64,000 bases of DNA, from the NCBI GenBank assembly GCA_022036555.1, contig CM039122.1, positions 46,303,600 to 46,367,599 on the forward strand. Reading direction: 5' to 3'. Below are positions 11,901 through 22,692 of this stretch, in pieces (the stretch's first letter is position 1; every line of letters starts with the position of its first letter). Position numbers and translations under genes: made by a program. The notes beneath the pieces are model-generated. The model made no database searches and had not been told where the DNA came from. It was given only the letters and a program-made list of their open reading frames with translations. This DNA is from Microstegium vimineum. Taxonomy: Eukaryota > Streptophyta > Magnoliopsida > Poales > Poaceae.

Positions 11901-12920
11901 TATTTTGTTGGTGTTGTAATCCTTATGTCTTTCTCTATGTCATGTACTTTTGTGACCTTCAAGGTCATTCCTGTAATAGGCACTTTGCACCTTCCATTAC
12001 CCACTAGCCAGAATCGGTGGAAAATATATTCATGTGGAGCCTCTCAGCTCCTTTGGTGTTGACTAAAAAACAAAATGCACAAATTTTCAACCTGATATAT
12101 CTTGAGTCCATATAGAAACCTAGCCAAAAGTTGAACTAGGATTTGTAGATTTTTTATAGAAACCTACCCCGTCTCAATTGAGTTGGTTTAGTTATTCAAA
12201 TTTGAACTCAAACTAGGGAAGGATCAAAGAAACCAAAGTTCTTAACTTGAATAGCCTCAACTTGGAGCATGTATATCTCTTCATTTATGGATCCAACTAC
12301 GTGTCTAAATTAAATTATTTTCGCCTTTAGCCGAGGAACAATTTTCATATTTATAGCTCAACAAGTTTCCATTCAAAATCGAAATCACTTGAAAGAGATC
12401 GAGGCATCTAGGTGTTTGTGCTTACTGTGTGTGCTCGGATGGCATTCTGATCAGTTACAAGCATGCATATCTAGAGTTTTTTTTTGGTGGGGGGGGGGGG
12501 GGGGGTGGGGGGGGGATACATGGAGTATTTGCTTTATGTGGATTGTATTAGTACTCTTATGTCCTAAAATATAATATATCAACATATTAAAATGTTTCTA
12601 ATATTATAAGGGATTTTAGGGAAATTAATTAACTTCATAACACCTCAATCACACGTGAACTTGTCATTAATGTCATTGTCAACCGGCCACCAGGCGCAAA
12701 ATATAGTAAGCACCACTTATGGGATGGTTACATGTGTCATTTGTTTTACCTTTTAATTGTCCTACAAATTTTCTAGGATGTCTTGTATTTTAGCACAAAA
12801 GAAATAAATACATGTACATTATTATTAACAAGAGATGAGTTGAATCAATGCAAAGGAAATCATGCATATTGACTATTATTAGGGTATAGATAAACAAATT
12901 CTGTTGACTTGTTATCTTTA
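8915..12920. other. Gene-free stretch of decayed repeats
   Basis: No supported gene. 8990-9400 resembles an old LTR (TATATAAGGA at 9221-9230) but lacks both borders. Related diverged segments recur at about 10570-10655 and 11065-11150 (GAGTGATCCAAG ... TGATGACTCCCAGACTATA), and at about 10670-10730 and 12065-12120 (CTGATATATCTTGA ... CCATGTAGAAA), so one decayed repeat family is present more than once. Homopolymer runs sit at about 11443-11460 (C) and 12489-12513 (G). The short open frames here show no domain. Confidence 0.5.
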
Positions 12921-13190
12921 TACTAGCAAATGTGCCCGTGCATTACAACGGAACTCAATACATGTAGAAATCGGACTTGTACTTTGACCGGTAAACATGC
13001 TCGTGTGTTGTAACGAAACTCAATACGTGTACAATCGGATTAGGGGAGCCGTAAACATGCCCGTGTGTTGTAACAGAACTCAATACGTGTACGAATCGGA
13101 TTAGGGGACCCGGACCAAAAAAAAGTGGAGGAGAGAAATTTATCTCTTTATTATTATATTATAGGTATAGATTAGAGTATAGATATAGAT
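12921..13190 (+). repeat. Grass ACTAGCAAATRTGCCCGTGC repeat with three internal units
   Basis: It begins TATACTAGCAAATGTGCCCG. Three tandem units of about 59 bp follow (about 12927-12975, 12992-13047, 13051-13107), each with a GCCCGTGYRTTRYAACRG-like core then AACTCAATACRTGTA. It fades into an AT-rich end (TATTATAGGTATAGATTAG). The same terminal motif occurs at about 22636 and, inverted, at 39850-39893. The element class is uncertain. Confidence 0.6.
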
Positions 13191-13862
13191 GTAGAAATAT
13201 ATACAAAGAGATTTGGGCATCCCAAGAATAACCGAATAGGTGTAAAGAAAACAATTGACTCGACAAGACAAAGTCGAGCAGCTAAATAATCCGTGAGAAA
13301 ATCAACAGCGTGACAGTCACGCGGAAAGTTATGGTACAATTGACGACGCCGGGCAGCTCAATAGCCTACCGTTCCATCATTTCGGCAGCCAAGGACATTA
13401 ATCAGCTCCGTTCAACATAACATTCATCATCAATTTATAAACATCATACACTAGTAACTCTCTATAATTTTGTTAACAATAAATTTACATCGAATAACTA
13501 CTTTTCTTTGGTTACCAGTAACAGTTACACTGAATCGTTTTAGGCTCAACACCAGATAACCCCTGCTACAGTTACACCTACTACAATCTAAAGCCGAATT
13601 TCAGGCATTCTAGATTTACACTCGCAACAAGGAACAAATACAATGGATATGATTCTGAATTCAAGAAACTGGGAAGATTCAACTGTGCACACACCCCATT
13701 GTGACAAAGTATTCCGAGGTGTTTGGTTGAAGAAATTATAAAAAAAGAAAAGGAAAATATTGATCTATCTTTTGGCTTCGATGTGTCCTAGTCGCAAGGT
13801 ACATGCATCTGTCATTATTCACCTGCTTGGAATCTGGCCTCTGAATGTAGCAGCTTAAAGAG
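13191..13862. other. 3' flank and probable 3' UTR of the cyclin T gene
   Basis: No gene is seen. The part next to the stop codon at 13863 should hold the 3' UTR of the minus-strand cyclin T gene. I could not pick a poly(A) site with confidence. Confidence 0.4.
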
Positions 13863-16800
13863 CTAACAGCTTGACTCCAGCTTCCGCTTCTTGATAGCAG
13901 GTGCTGGCTCAACGATGATCCCAGACTCAAGCTCTCTCTCGATCCAATCATTTTCACTCAAACCATCAAAAGTGATTGCCTGCTCATTTCTTGGTCCTAC
14001 CACAATCCCAGACTCGAGCTCTCTCTCAATCCAGGCTTCATCGCTTAGCTCATCTGAGATGGCAGCACAATTGGCTTCTTGTTTTGCAACAATCCCAGAC
14101 TCAAGCTCTCTCTCAATCCAGGCTTCTTCACTGAGGCCATCTAAAGCAATGGGTTGCTCTTGGATTTCTCCCCGGCTCTTCCTCTTCATCAATAAACTTT
14201 TTATCCTGGCAACATCAACATTTTCAAGCTTTGCACTCAAAGGATCAGACTCCACCTTGGCCAGCAGCACGGATGGTGCATTATCTGTGGGGCCTGAAGC
14301 AGCATCAGCCAATCTCTGATCAGTGCACAAGCTATCCACATTAACACTGTCAGTACAGCAACCAGAGTTTGCAATCAATGGTTCCACACACCAACTGCTT
14401 TCCTTGTCCACCTTGGCATCCAGTGATACCACATTAGGTAATGGGACACCATCACCATGCTGATTTCTTGACACCTGGTTCAAGCTTTGGTCATTGACTC
14501 TGACATTGAAGTCATTACAATGACTTAGATCCTTCTTCATATATTCAGCACTGCCCTCAGTGTCTACAGTAGTATCTAATGATGTCTGATCACTAGAAGG
14601 CATCATCCCATTGTCATGTTTGGTTATTATTAAGACCTGATCCAAGCTCTCTTCATCATGTGCTTTACAAGAAACAATTCTATTAGCACAAGTATTCGAC
14701 GAACTGCTGTCAGGGCCTGAGACACTACAATCACCCATGCGACTGCTTATCAAGTATTGACAGGAATCCACCTGCACGTGGTCACTAGGCTCGCCAATAT
14801 CAGGACTTGAGCTGCTTATTAACAAGCTTGATTGATTCAACACAGAGTCTGGGCTATTAGATAAGCTCAGTTTAGCTTCACATAAAGTTTCCTTTAGCTT
14901 AACCGGATTGGGATGAGTAGGCATCAATTTCTTCACAGCCGCAAGCTCCATCATTTGATGAATGACAGCTGCAGAAATGAGTCTTCATTTCATGTTCCAA
15001 AAAAGCAAAGAGTACAATGATGGTATGATCCACCTAATAGTCCACATACCTTCCAGTGGCTTTGGCGCAACATCAAATTGGTGCCACCAAACATGTGCTC
15101 CATGCAAAGGAAGCTTGATATTGTGAAGCTTTGCAGCCAGGTAAAGGGAACCAGCAGCTATGTACTGCGGTTTATACTGTAGGCACAATGTTGTTTTAAG
15201 CCTGAAATAAGTGGCAGAATTAATACATCTGATTTGCAATCTTAGAAATATTGGCATTGATAGATATTGAAATAGCTTATCATATACCAGTCATTAACAA
15301 AGTTCCATGCTACTTGTTTCACTTCTTTTTGATTGATGCCAAGATTTTGCATAGCATCAAAAAGTGGTCTATAAGGATGCTGAATGTTGAAATCAAATCG
15401 AATAGTTGTAAGAAGCAATCTCTCTCCGATCAAAATGAGCGCTTTCTGCTTCTCAAAAACATCCTGTATAATAGATGCTGATCAAACACTGAATGGACAA
15501 CAACATAAAAGCTTCAAACACTAATTTAGCCATACCTTCTGGCGGATCCTTTGAGCCGCAGCAGTGTCCCGCCTATACATTGTTTCATAGGCTACTCTAA
15601 CTACATGGTCCAGGGGACAAGGAGTATCTTCAACTTTAGACGCCAGAAATACACATACTGTTGCAACTGTCTGAAATAGGGTAATGACAAAAGGAATCAT
15701 TAAAACCAGTAGAAGGAAATAAAAGTAAGTTACAGAAGAACTACTGGTCCACAATGAGCAGTATAAGGAAATAAAAGTAAGTTACAGAAGAACTACTGGT
15801 CCACAATGAGCATACCACAAATAGATCATGCACTTAGAACAGAGTAAATAATATGAACACACAGAATAAAACAGAAATTCCTACTAGTGTTCCAACATAA
15901 CTAGGGGCTGCAAGATAACAGAGAGATAATTTCTGGAAAGTGATCTGGTAAATATGAACTAAACAAATCTTACAAAACTAAGAAAAGAAATGCATTAAAG
16001 TGAGCCATTTCTATAAAACTTACTGGTGAATCCGTGAATATGTAATTTACAAGAGGATCCGTCAAAGTATGGTATGTCAAACTTGCTTAAGTTGTAACAG
16101 TAAGTTGCAACCCAGTTGGCTGGTCGGGGTTAAGTAACTTCAATAGGAAAATTTTGAATGCACTTGCCTAGTTATGACGAAGTATTGTACTTAATCACAC
16201 TAGTACCATATCTGACAAACACAAACTTCCCAGGTAAACTGAAAACAAATCTCTTTTTTTCTCAAACCACAACTGAAAACAACTCTCAACTACCTTGAAA
16301 CTTTTTAGTATATTAAGATAAGTGAACTAGGAATTAAAAGTTTTATAAAAAATGTATTCAACAACATTGTAGCTAGGTAGATTCCTTTGAAATGCCCAAT
16401 CACGAAGTGATCTTAAGGTAGAGTAGCATCAAGATGAATCAGCAATTAGCATGTAATCAGAAAACTAAAATAGTAATAGTATTACAAGATTAAATACTTC
16501 AAATGTTTTGAAGGATATTCTGTAATGTTAAGTTAGACATTGAGAACATATTGCCAACAAATGCTTGCCAATGAAACTCTGCACTCTTGTCACTTTTCAT
16601 AGACATCAGCAACCATCACTGCCACAACAAAATAGTCTCTCACCTGCCATCCATTTTTGGCAAGGGAATGATGTAAATAGAAACGATGGCAAAGCATGAC
16701 TGCTGTTGCTAGTGTCATCTGAGGTCTGTGGGAAAAAAAAAAAAAGATGTCACCACATATAGAAAATCTTACCAAAGTTGCAAAAATAATACAGTCTGGT

Positions 16801-17183
16801 AGCAGAGTCAAACATATTGGTCGTATTACAAAAAAAAAACTTAGAGAAAAAAGGAAGTCATTTATGTTCATGACAGATTAGGTCAATGAAAACAATCATG
16901 TTATGAGCCACAATATAAAGTAGTATAAACTAAGATCACTCTAGAATAAGGTTGAACAAAGTCAATTTCACTGAAGAGAGTCAAAAGTAGTTTCGTACAG
17001 CTTCAGCCTGATGCCAACATCCCGGATAAATGAACAATATAAATGCCGAATTTCTGACTCCTTGCTTTCAGTAATACCATCTTTCCTTGATGGAGAAAAT
17101 TTCTCTAGTTCTTCCCTGGTGAAGTACCAAGAGTACATGCATTCATGTAATGACTGCTCAAGGATCTTGGGTGCCCCATCCAT
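13863..17183 (-). CDS. CYCT1: Cyclin T (P-TEFb regulatory subunit), six coding exons, 611 aa
   Basis: Exons on the minus strand: 17183-16999, 16725-16644, 15670-15536, 15463-15288, 15201-15050, 14968-13863. All introns are GT-AG, phases agree, and the sum is 612 codons. The start ATG has an in-frame TAG just upstream. The protein opens with the plant cyclin T signature WYFTREELEKFSPSRKDGI. The cyclin box pair follows (residues about 20-240) with LYCSFIRDVG, TVATVCVFLASKVEDTP, ERLLLTTIRFDFNIQHPY and WWHQFDVAPKPLE. The C-terminal exon is low-complexity and Ser-rich. It ends with three copies of WIERELESGI in the last 99 residues and a basic KKRK. Cyclin T partners CDK9/CDKC in the nucleus and promotes RNA polymerase II elongation through CTD phosphorylation. 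The gene looks intact. Which paralog it is cannot be told. Intron 2 holds a 52-bp tandem duplication. Confidence 0.93.
15713..15816. repeat. Tandem duplication (52-bp unit) in cyclin T intron 2
   Basis: AAGGAAATAAAAGTAAG starts at 15713 and again at 15765. The copies are virtually identical to ...CCACAATGAGCA, so the duplication is recent. It lies wholly within the intron between 15670 and 16644. Confidence 0.9.
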
Positions 17184-18699
17184 CAGTATGCCTGAGACAC
17201 CCTACTGGATGGGCTCTTTGCAACCTCCTATAAATCCAGATAAGGCTGAATGAATCTTAATTAGATGTATCCTGGATGTTGCAAGTTTTGCGAAGCAACC
17301 TGTAGAATTGACATATCTTTAGAACCAAATATCCACTGCTTTGCATTGATATACTGCTAGAGAAAAGCAAGAACATATAATGTACAAACAAATAAAAAAT
17401 ATACATATATTAAGTAATGACTAAAACATGCATGTGGTACAAGAGCTTGTCAGCTATAATTCTATGTGTCCATGGATATCCAGGTTTATTGTGTCTATAT
17501 GGGTGCAGTCTTTAGTATTAGCAGATTTTCAGCTCGTAGTTAAGGAGAATAATAGGCAATCATAGGAGTTATGGCTACAGTAATTAGGAGGATATTATGG
17601 GCAGGTGTATCAGCTATGTACTATATGAGAAAAAGGTGATGGTTGAGAGAGATGCATCAACCAAAACATGGGAGAGGCCGAGAGGGAGTGATTTCCTAGT
17701 GTATGTTTGTGATAAACACTGAAGACTAAGGGGAGTGATTTTCCTAGTGTGTGTTTGTGATAAACACTGAAAAGGAGAGGGAGTATTTCTAGTGTGTGCT
17801 TGTGATAAACACTGAAGAAAGAGAGGGAGTGATTTCCAATAGAGCTTATTACTTTGACAGCATGCTATGACTGTTCTCCAAGCCCTGGTCGAGTAATAAC
17901 CTTACATCCAGTCGGCGTTAGTCTATTTGCGTTATAATGGAGTATTTCGTACACTATATATGTTTGGAGTATTTGCGTTATAGTCTAGGTACCGTAGAGG
18001 GTTTAATTGAGTTCTACTCGGATACAAGGTCAGAGTCCTATGCTACGCTTCAGGTGTCTTCCCCGCCATCAACAGTTTTTTATATTTCCCTTTTTCCAGT
18101 TGTGCAAGCAGCACCGTTTCCTCACTCCTAACATTGCAGGGGGGTGAATGGCCATTGTCCTACAGGGTATAAAAGTTATATTTTCTTTACTGGATTTGAG
18201 CATGCTGGAGAGAACCTGTTTTGAAACCGGACAAGCTTGTATTAGGGGAAGTCACCGCTTGCGAACGGCTGTAACCAGCTCATGGACCTGTTTGGTACAG
18301 CTTAAATTATGGAGAAGCTAGCTTTTCTCCTGCTGCCCACAGCAGACTCTTAGTAGCGAAGCTCGGGCCCAAAAACTGTTTGGCAGTCTCTAGCACCCAT
18401 GGTCGTTTCCACCACCAGACCTTGGCTACGGAGACAGAGACGGACGGATCTCACACTGAGATGGGTAGATATGGTGCTCCACCACCTTGGGGGACAGCGG
18501 ATTCAGGAGTTTAGATGCAGAGGAAAGGGTGACACACAGAGGGGAGTGGCGGCGGAAGGGAGCTTTAGTGCGCCCTGAGGGGAGCTCGGTGCCGCTGCAG
18601 AGGAACTCGGCAGCCTTGGGAGCTTGAAGGTGCTGGCCACGACAGGGTGGAAGGGTGGTGGAAGCAAAGGGTAAGTAACACCCATGTTTGGCTGCTTTA
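17184..18699. other. Upstream region of cyclin T
   Basis: It contains the presumed promoter and 5' UTR of the minus-strand cyclin T gene. I cannot place a convincing TATA box or UTR exon. From about 18280 the sequence (ACCTGTTTGGTACAGC) resembles the end of a MITE or hAT-like element, but no matching end is found. The minus-strand frame at 18426-18719 shows no recognisable domain. Confidence 0.4.
17689..17840. repeat. Three tandem units of about 50 bp
   Basis: Three successive units share AGTGTRTGYTTGTGATAAAC followed by ACTGAA and a purine-rich spacer (GAGAGGGAGT). They lie about 0.5-0.65 kb upstream of the cyclin T start codon. Confidence 0.8.
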
Positions 18700-18825
18700 G
18701 GCCTCATTCGTTCATCCAAGAATGAAGCCCTGGAACAATTCCCAGCCGGAATGGTTCACTAATTTGTATATAAGATTCATCAGCTGGAATAGTTCCTGTG
18801 CCTATTCCACCAACCGAACGAGGCC
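18700..18825. mobile_element. Tourist-like MITE (126 bp), TSD TTA
   Basis: Terminal inverted repeats are GGCCTCATTCG and CGAACGAGGCC (one mismatch). They are flanked on both sides by TTA (18697-18699 and 18826-18828), the 3-bp target of PIF/Harbinger elements. Confidence 0.85.
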
Positions 18826-19323
18826 TTAATGGTTTATTTTTATAGGAAGCAATTCAAACAGCACCCATACTGGTTGATAAGTCATGGATTTTTTGGACTT
18901 CCACTGTTAAGTGAGCATAGGCCTGATCAACATGCTACAATCGACTATTTCATCACTAATAGAATCACAATGTGTTAAACTATATCTGTGTGTGTTAGGT
19001 TGATGGGGAGAGGCCTGCCAAGTCTCTCTCTATTGGTGTATAAACAATATGCTTCTGATCATCATTCATGAAAGAAGGTGTTTATGGAATATTGTGAAGT
19101 GCATGGTTACGAATAGAACATTCTGCTTCGCAAAATGGTGTCATCAGTTAGGTAATTCTCATGGAACTATCTTGAGAACAAAGCTTGCAGCCTAGCTTGG
19201 GTATTTGTTTCAGACTCACTAACAGGGAATACCAAGCACATTCTGCAAGCCCATGCATGCTTTTCACAGCGAAGACAAATAGTTTGAGAAACAAGACGGG
19301 TAGATATATTTATGATTTACTAA
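18826..19323. other. Gene-free spacer
   Basis: AT-rich sequence without a supported gene, repeat border or regulatory signal. The adjoining short plus-strand frame (19185-19436) has no domain and runs into the next MITE. Confidence 0.4.
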
Positions 19324-19499
19324 GGCATTGTTTGGATAAACTCAATCCCCAGTCCATATGGATTGGAGTGGAAAATAAACTCCAAAACGTATGGATTGAA
19401 GGGAATTGCTCAAAGTTCAAAAAGGCGCTCGCCTAGGCTCACCTAGGCGCGCTTCAGCGCTAGGCAGAGGGGCACCGCCTCGCCTAGGGGGGTAACCGA

Positions 19500-20328
19500 C
19501 CATGTTTTTGAGGCGTTGTGGCGTCGCGTGGCGCCTGACCCCCTTCACAACGCCTAGGCGTTTATGGCGGACGCCTAGGCGGCACCATACTCATATTTTA
19601 GGCGCCATGAAGGCGCTGTCCATAAGCAAGGACAGAGCAGAGCAAACATAAAAAGCAGAGCAGTGATGCACCAGTCCATGAAGGGCAGAGCAGAACTAGG
19701 AGATTTGGGAAAAGGAGTCTGGAAGATTTGGGAGACGAGAGAGGAGGCAGGGGGTGTACGCCCTTATCAGTTACCACGCGGACAGGAGTACAGCCGACAG
19801 CGGCGGAGATATCCGGCGGGCGGGCAGGAGCAGACGGCCGAAGGCTGCCGGCTGGGACGGGCACGAGCGGCAGCTGCGGACGTGCACAGGCAGCAGGGTG
19901 GCAACTGCGGACGGCCGGCGGTGGGGCTGCCGCCGCTTCCGCCAAACAATCCAGATCCACCCGCCCCTTCTCTTTTCCTCTCTCCCCTGCGCCCGCGATA
20001 TATGCTCTGAGCGGTCGATTTCCCGCCCGAAGAGGTATGCGCGGTCACTCCCGCCCTTTCCTTTTGGCGCGCCCAATTTCCCCTCCCTAATTTCTTTGCC
20101 CGCGGTCAATTCGGCGGCTTCCGCCAGCGTCCTCGCAGGCAAATTTGTGTCTGGCTCTGGCGTCCGCGCAGACCTGTAGGCGTCCGCCCGACGCCACTCC
20201 ACGCCTAAACGACGCCTAATCCTCTAAGGCGGACGCCATACACCCGGAGGTCGTGGCGACCCCGACGCCCAGCAGCTCTACCACGCCTTGTCGCCTAGGC
20301 GACGACTAGGCGACGCCTCAAAAACATG
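19500..20328. mobile_element. MULE-like element B nested inside element A
   Basis: The ends CATGTTTTTGAGGCGT and its inverse are identical over 16 bases. The flanks GGTAACCGA (19491-19499) and GGTAAGCGG (20329-20337) match at 7 of 9. The interior is very GC-rich. Open frames of 93-143 aa on both strands overlap and show no known domain. A captured host gene fragment (Pack-MULE) is possible but unproven. Confidence 0.6.
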
Positions 20329-20354
20329 GGTAAGCGGACCCCTAGGCGGGCGCG

Positions 20355-20545
20355 GCTCCTCCCGCCGGTTGCGCTCCTCCCCGCCAGGCTGCTCCTCCCA
20401 CCAGTCGCACTCCTCCCCGCCGGGCTGCTGCTCCCGCAGGTCGCGCCAACCCCGCAGGGCTGCTGCTCCTCCCCGCCTGCAGCGGCGGTTTTCCCTGCTG
20501 GGCTGCTCCTCCCCACCGGGCTGCTGCTCCCGACGGCCGCTCCCC
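20355..20545. repeat. GC-rich minisatellite in element A
   Basis: Imperfect repeats of CTCCTCCCCGCCGGGCTGCT with spacing of about 21-48 bp. Confidence 0.6.
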
Positions 20546-20698
20546 TCCTAGCCAGGTGGCTAGCCGCCTGCACCCCACGTCTCCTCTGCAGCACCTAGCG
20601 AAAAGCCTAGGCCTAAGCGCACCTAAGCTCTAGGCGGGAGTTTGGCGCCTAGCGCTTTTTTTAACTTTGGAATTGATGTGTTTCCAAACAAGCCCTAA

Positions 20699-21627
20699 AG
20701 GTAAGTAAGTCAAAACTCATGACTCTCATAGCAATTGGAACTCCATCTAAATAAGGCATCATTATAAGATGCAATACAAACACTGTTAAGCACACTTCTA
20801 GTCCTGCTCTTTTAGTTGAATATCAATAGTTTGACTTCAAGCTCAGCTCGCACCATCCTCACATGAAAAAAATTAATACGATGATTTTCAGGGAAGTAAA
20901 ACAGGCTGATTCAGCAGGTACAAGATTAGGGTTCCAAAAAGCGGAACTAAGCGCACCCTTCCGCGTGCTGAAGCGCTAAGCGGACAGGTAAGGCTTGGCT
21001 TTGGGGCATAAGCGCTCCCAAAGCGGCGCGACCGCCTTGGTGGAGCAGCGCAGCCGCCGGGGCTGGGCGCCGTCGACGGCCCACCGGAGGCGAGAGGGGA
21101 GCGGGAGGCGCGCACGCAGGGTCGCCGACCGGAGTGCAGAGGACCGGAGGCGAGGGCGAGAGGCGGGAGAGGGGAGCCGCTGACGCCTGAGAGAGCTGCG
21201 AGAGATGGAGCAACTGAAAAAAGTAGATCTCACCGGCTCCTTCTCCCTTCTCGCGCGGGATGGACGCCGCTGTCCCTGGATCCACGCGCTGCCGCTCCTC
21301 CTCCCTCCTCACGCGCGGAGCCGACGACGGAGAAGAAGCCCGGTGGATGTGCACCGTCGCTAGGCGGCGCGACGGGAGGTGTGGGGCTGTGGTGGTAGTC
21401 CGAGCGGGAGCGGTGGGGCGGCGGAGAAGAAAGGTCTGCAGTGCGCGTGCGCGTGCGCGAGCGGTATGCAGGTCCTCCCGCGGGCTATGGGTTAAGGGAA
21501 AGAACCAAATCAGGAAAAAAATATCTTCTTATCTATATTTATATTTATATCTATTATTTTAATAATAAAAAGTAAAAAAAATCATCTATTTTTTATGGTC
21601 TCCTCTAACTAACTCTATAACTATATA
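20699..21627. other. GC-rich island of unknown nature
   Basis: About 20930-21480 is strongly CpG-rich. Its left edge (CCAAAAAGCGGAACTAAGCGC) resembles the element A terminus, suggesting another MULE-like fragment, but no right end or TSD was found. Overlapping frames on both strands are composition artefacts. Confidence 0.4.
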
Positions 21628-21727
21628 CTCCCTATGTCTCAAAAAAAATACAATTCTAACTTTGAATTTGGATAAATGTTTGTCTAAATTCAAAACTAGA
21701 ATTGTATTCTTTTTAGAACGAAGGGAG
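21628..21727. mobile_element. Stowaway MITE (100 bp), TSD TA
   Basis: The ends CTCCCTATGTCTC and GAACGAAGGGAG fit the Stowaway consensus and are flanked by TA on both sides. The interior is itself an inverted repeat (ACAATTCTAACTTTGAATTT and TAAATTCAAAACTAGAATTG). Confidence 0.85.
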
Positions 21728-22289
21728 TATGTCTCTATTTTTTTATATACAATCCTCCCATTTTTATATAGTATAGTTAAGAATTTTATTCCCATCCAAA
21801 TAGAATACCCCGTTTAATATTAATAGGGATTCTATAATCTTAATCCAAATCTAAATAGTAAAAGGCAAAAGCAGAGATCTATTTCTAAGTTTATATATGT
21901 AATTCATGTGTATACAAGTTTGAATAGCTCTTGTCTAGCATTATACGGAGTTCGATTCCAAAACCTATCGGGTCGCATATACGATCTGGACTCGAAAACA
22001 ACCAACTTTCCATACGATTCTTATTATGACATGACTCATGATGGAATATCTCCGAGTAAGATGAATACAAATTCTAATTCTATCCAAATCGCAGTTGAAA
22101 AGACAATATATTTACCTTAGAAAATAGCAATATAATGAGTTGATGATGAAAAAATTAACTTGAAAGAAACATAGGAAAAAGCCTAAAATCTATATCTATC
22201 TAGCTATACTTATTAATAAAGAGCCAAAATTTCATGCTCTTTTTTTTCGTCTATCCATTTATTTTTGTATCTATCTTCCTTAACTACCG
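21728..22289. other. AT-rich spacer containing one arm of a long-distance repeat
   Basis: No gene. 22032-22189 recurs as a direct repeat at 39993-40150 (separate entry). The plus-strand frame 21908-22120 spans it and has no domain. Confidence 0.4.
22032..22189 (+). repeat. About 158-bp direct repeat, left copy (partner 39993-40150)
   Basis: TGACTCATGATGGAATA through CATAGGAAAAAGCCTAAAAT recurs 17,961 bp downstream with only a few base differences. The copies stand outside the gypsy element and outside the ACTAGCAAATA-bounded host fragment. The source is unknown. Confidence 0.85.
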
Positions 22290-22625
22290 TATTATGTTCG
22301 GACAAAATAAGGACAAAATAAAAAGGAAAAGAAAAAAAGACACATTATGAATTGGACTTCATATAAAAAAGGAAAAAAGGAAAAAAGTAAATACTGGACT
22401 CTATATAAAAAAAGGAAGAAAAAGAAAAAGAAGAAATCTATAGAAAAAAGAAAAAAAGAATAGGACGGACCCGTTAGGAACCGTATAAAAAGGAAAAAAA
22501 GTAAATACCGGAAAGGAAAAGGAAAATATCTATGAAAAAAAAGAATAGGACACATATACTATGCTAAGGTTGTGCATATAAAAGTAAATACCAGACTCCA
22601 TATAAAAAACGGAAAAGAAAAAATA
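22290..22625 (+). repeat. Purine-rich degenerate tandem repeat
   Basis: A-rich units of roughly 60-80 bp share AAAGTAAATACYGGA then CTCCATATAAAAAA or a similar tail. The long minus-strand frames here are a product of composition. Confidence 0.7.
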
Positions 22626-22635
22626 ATAATAAATA

Positions 22636-22692
22636 TACTAGCAAATACGCCGGAGGGCATGAAGGTGGCGGAGTGTGCTGTGGTGTGCTGCT
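22636..22692 (+). other. Left part of an interrupted element with a captured gene fragment
   Basis: It begins TATACTAGCAAATACGCC, the same terminal motif as at 12922 and (inverted) 39850-39893. It then has a possible start, GGGCATGAAGGTGGCGGAG, whose frame reads ECAVVCCC. It is interrupted at 22692 by the gypsy element and resumes at 39028. Confidence 0.5.

Larger units (their letters stand above)
19412..20668. mobile_element. MULE-like element A, about 9-bp TSD
   Basis: The ends AAAGTTCAAAAAGGCGCT and (inverted) AAAGTTAAAAAAAGCGCT match at 16 of 18 positions. They are flanked by GGAATTGCT (19402-19410) and GGAATTGAT (20669-20677), 8 of 9 matching, as expected for Mutator-type insertion. The body is GC-rich with many CGCCTAGGCG motifs. 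No transposase is visible, so it is non-autonomous. Confidence 0.65.
19324..20695. mobile_element. Tourist-like MITE hosting a nested MULE pair, TSD TAA
   Basis: The ends GGCATTGTTTGGA and TCCAAACAAGCCC pair as inverted repeats with two mismatches, and both sides carry TAA (19321-19323, 20696-20698). Only about 88 bp on the left and 27 bp on the right belong to the MITE. The rest is the insertion at 19412-20668. Confidence 0.7.

Noticed and set aside
11443..12513. C18 and long G runs
   Set aside because: Simple homopolymers. Their length may be a sequencing artefact, and no function is inferred.
19767..20202. Overlapping frames of 93-143 aa on both strands
   Set aside because: High GC content inside a MULE-like element. 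No domain or start context.
20930..21480. CpG island as a host gene promoter
   Set aside because: No exon structure follows on either strand, and the left edge resembles a MULE terminus.
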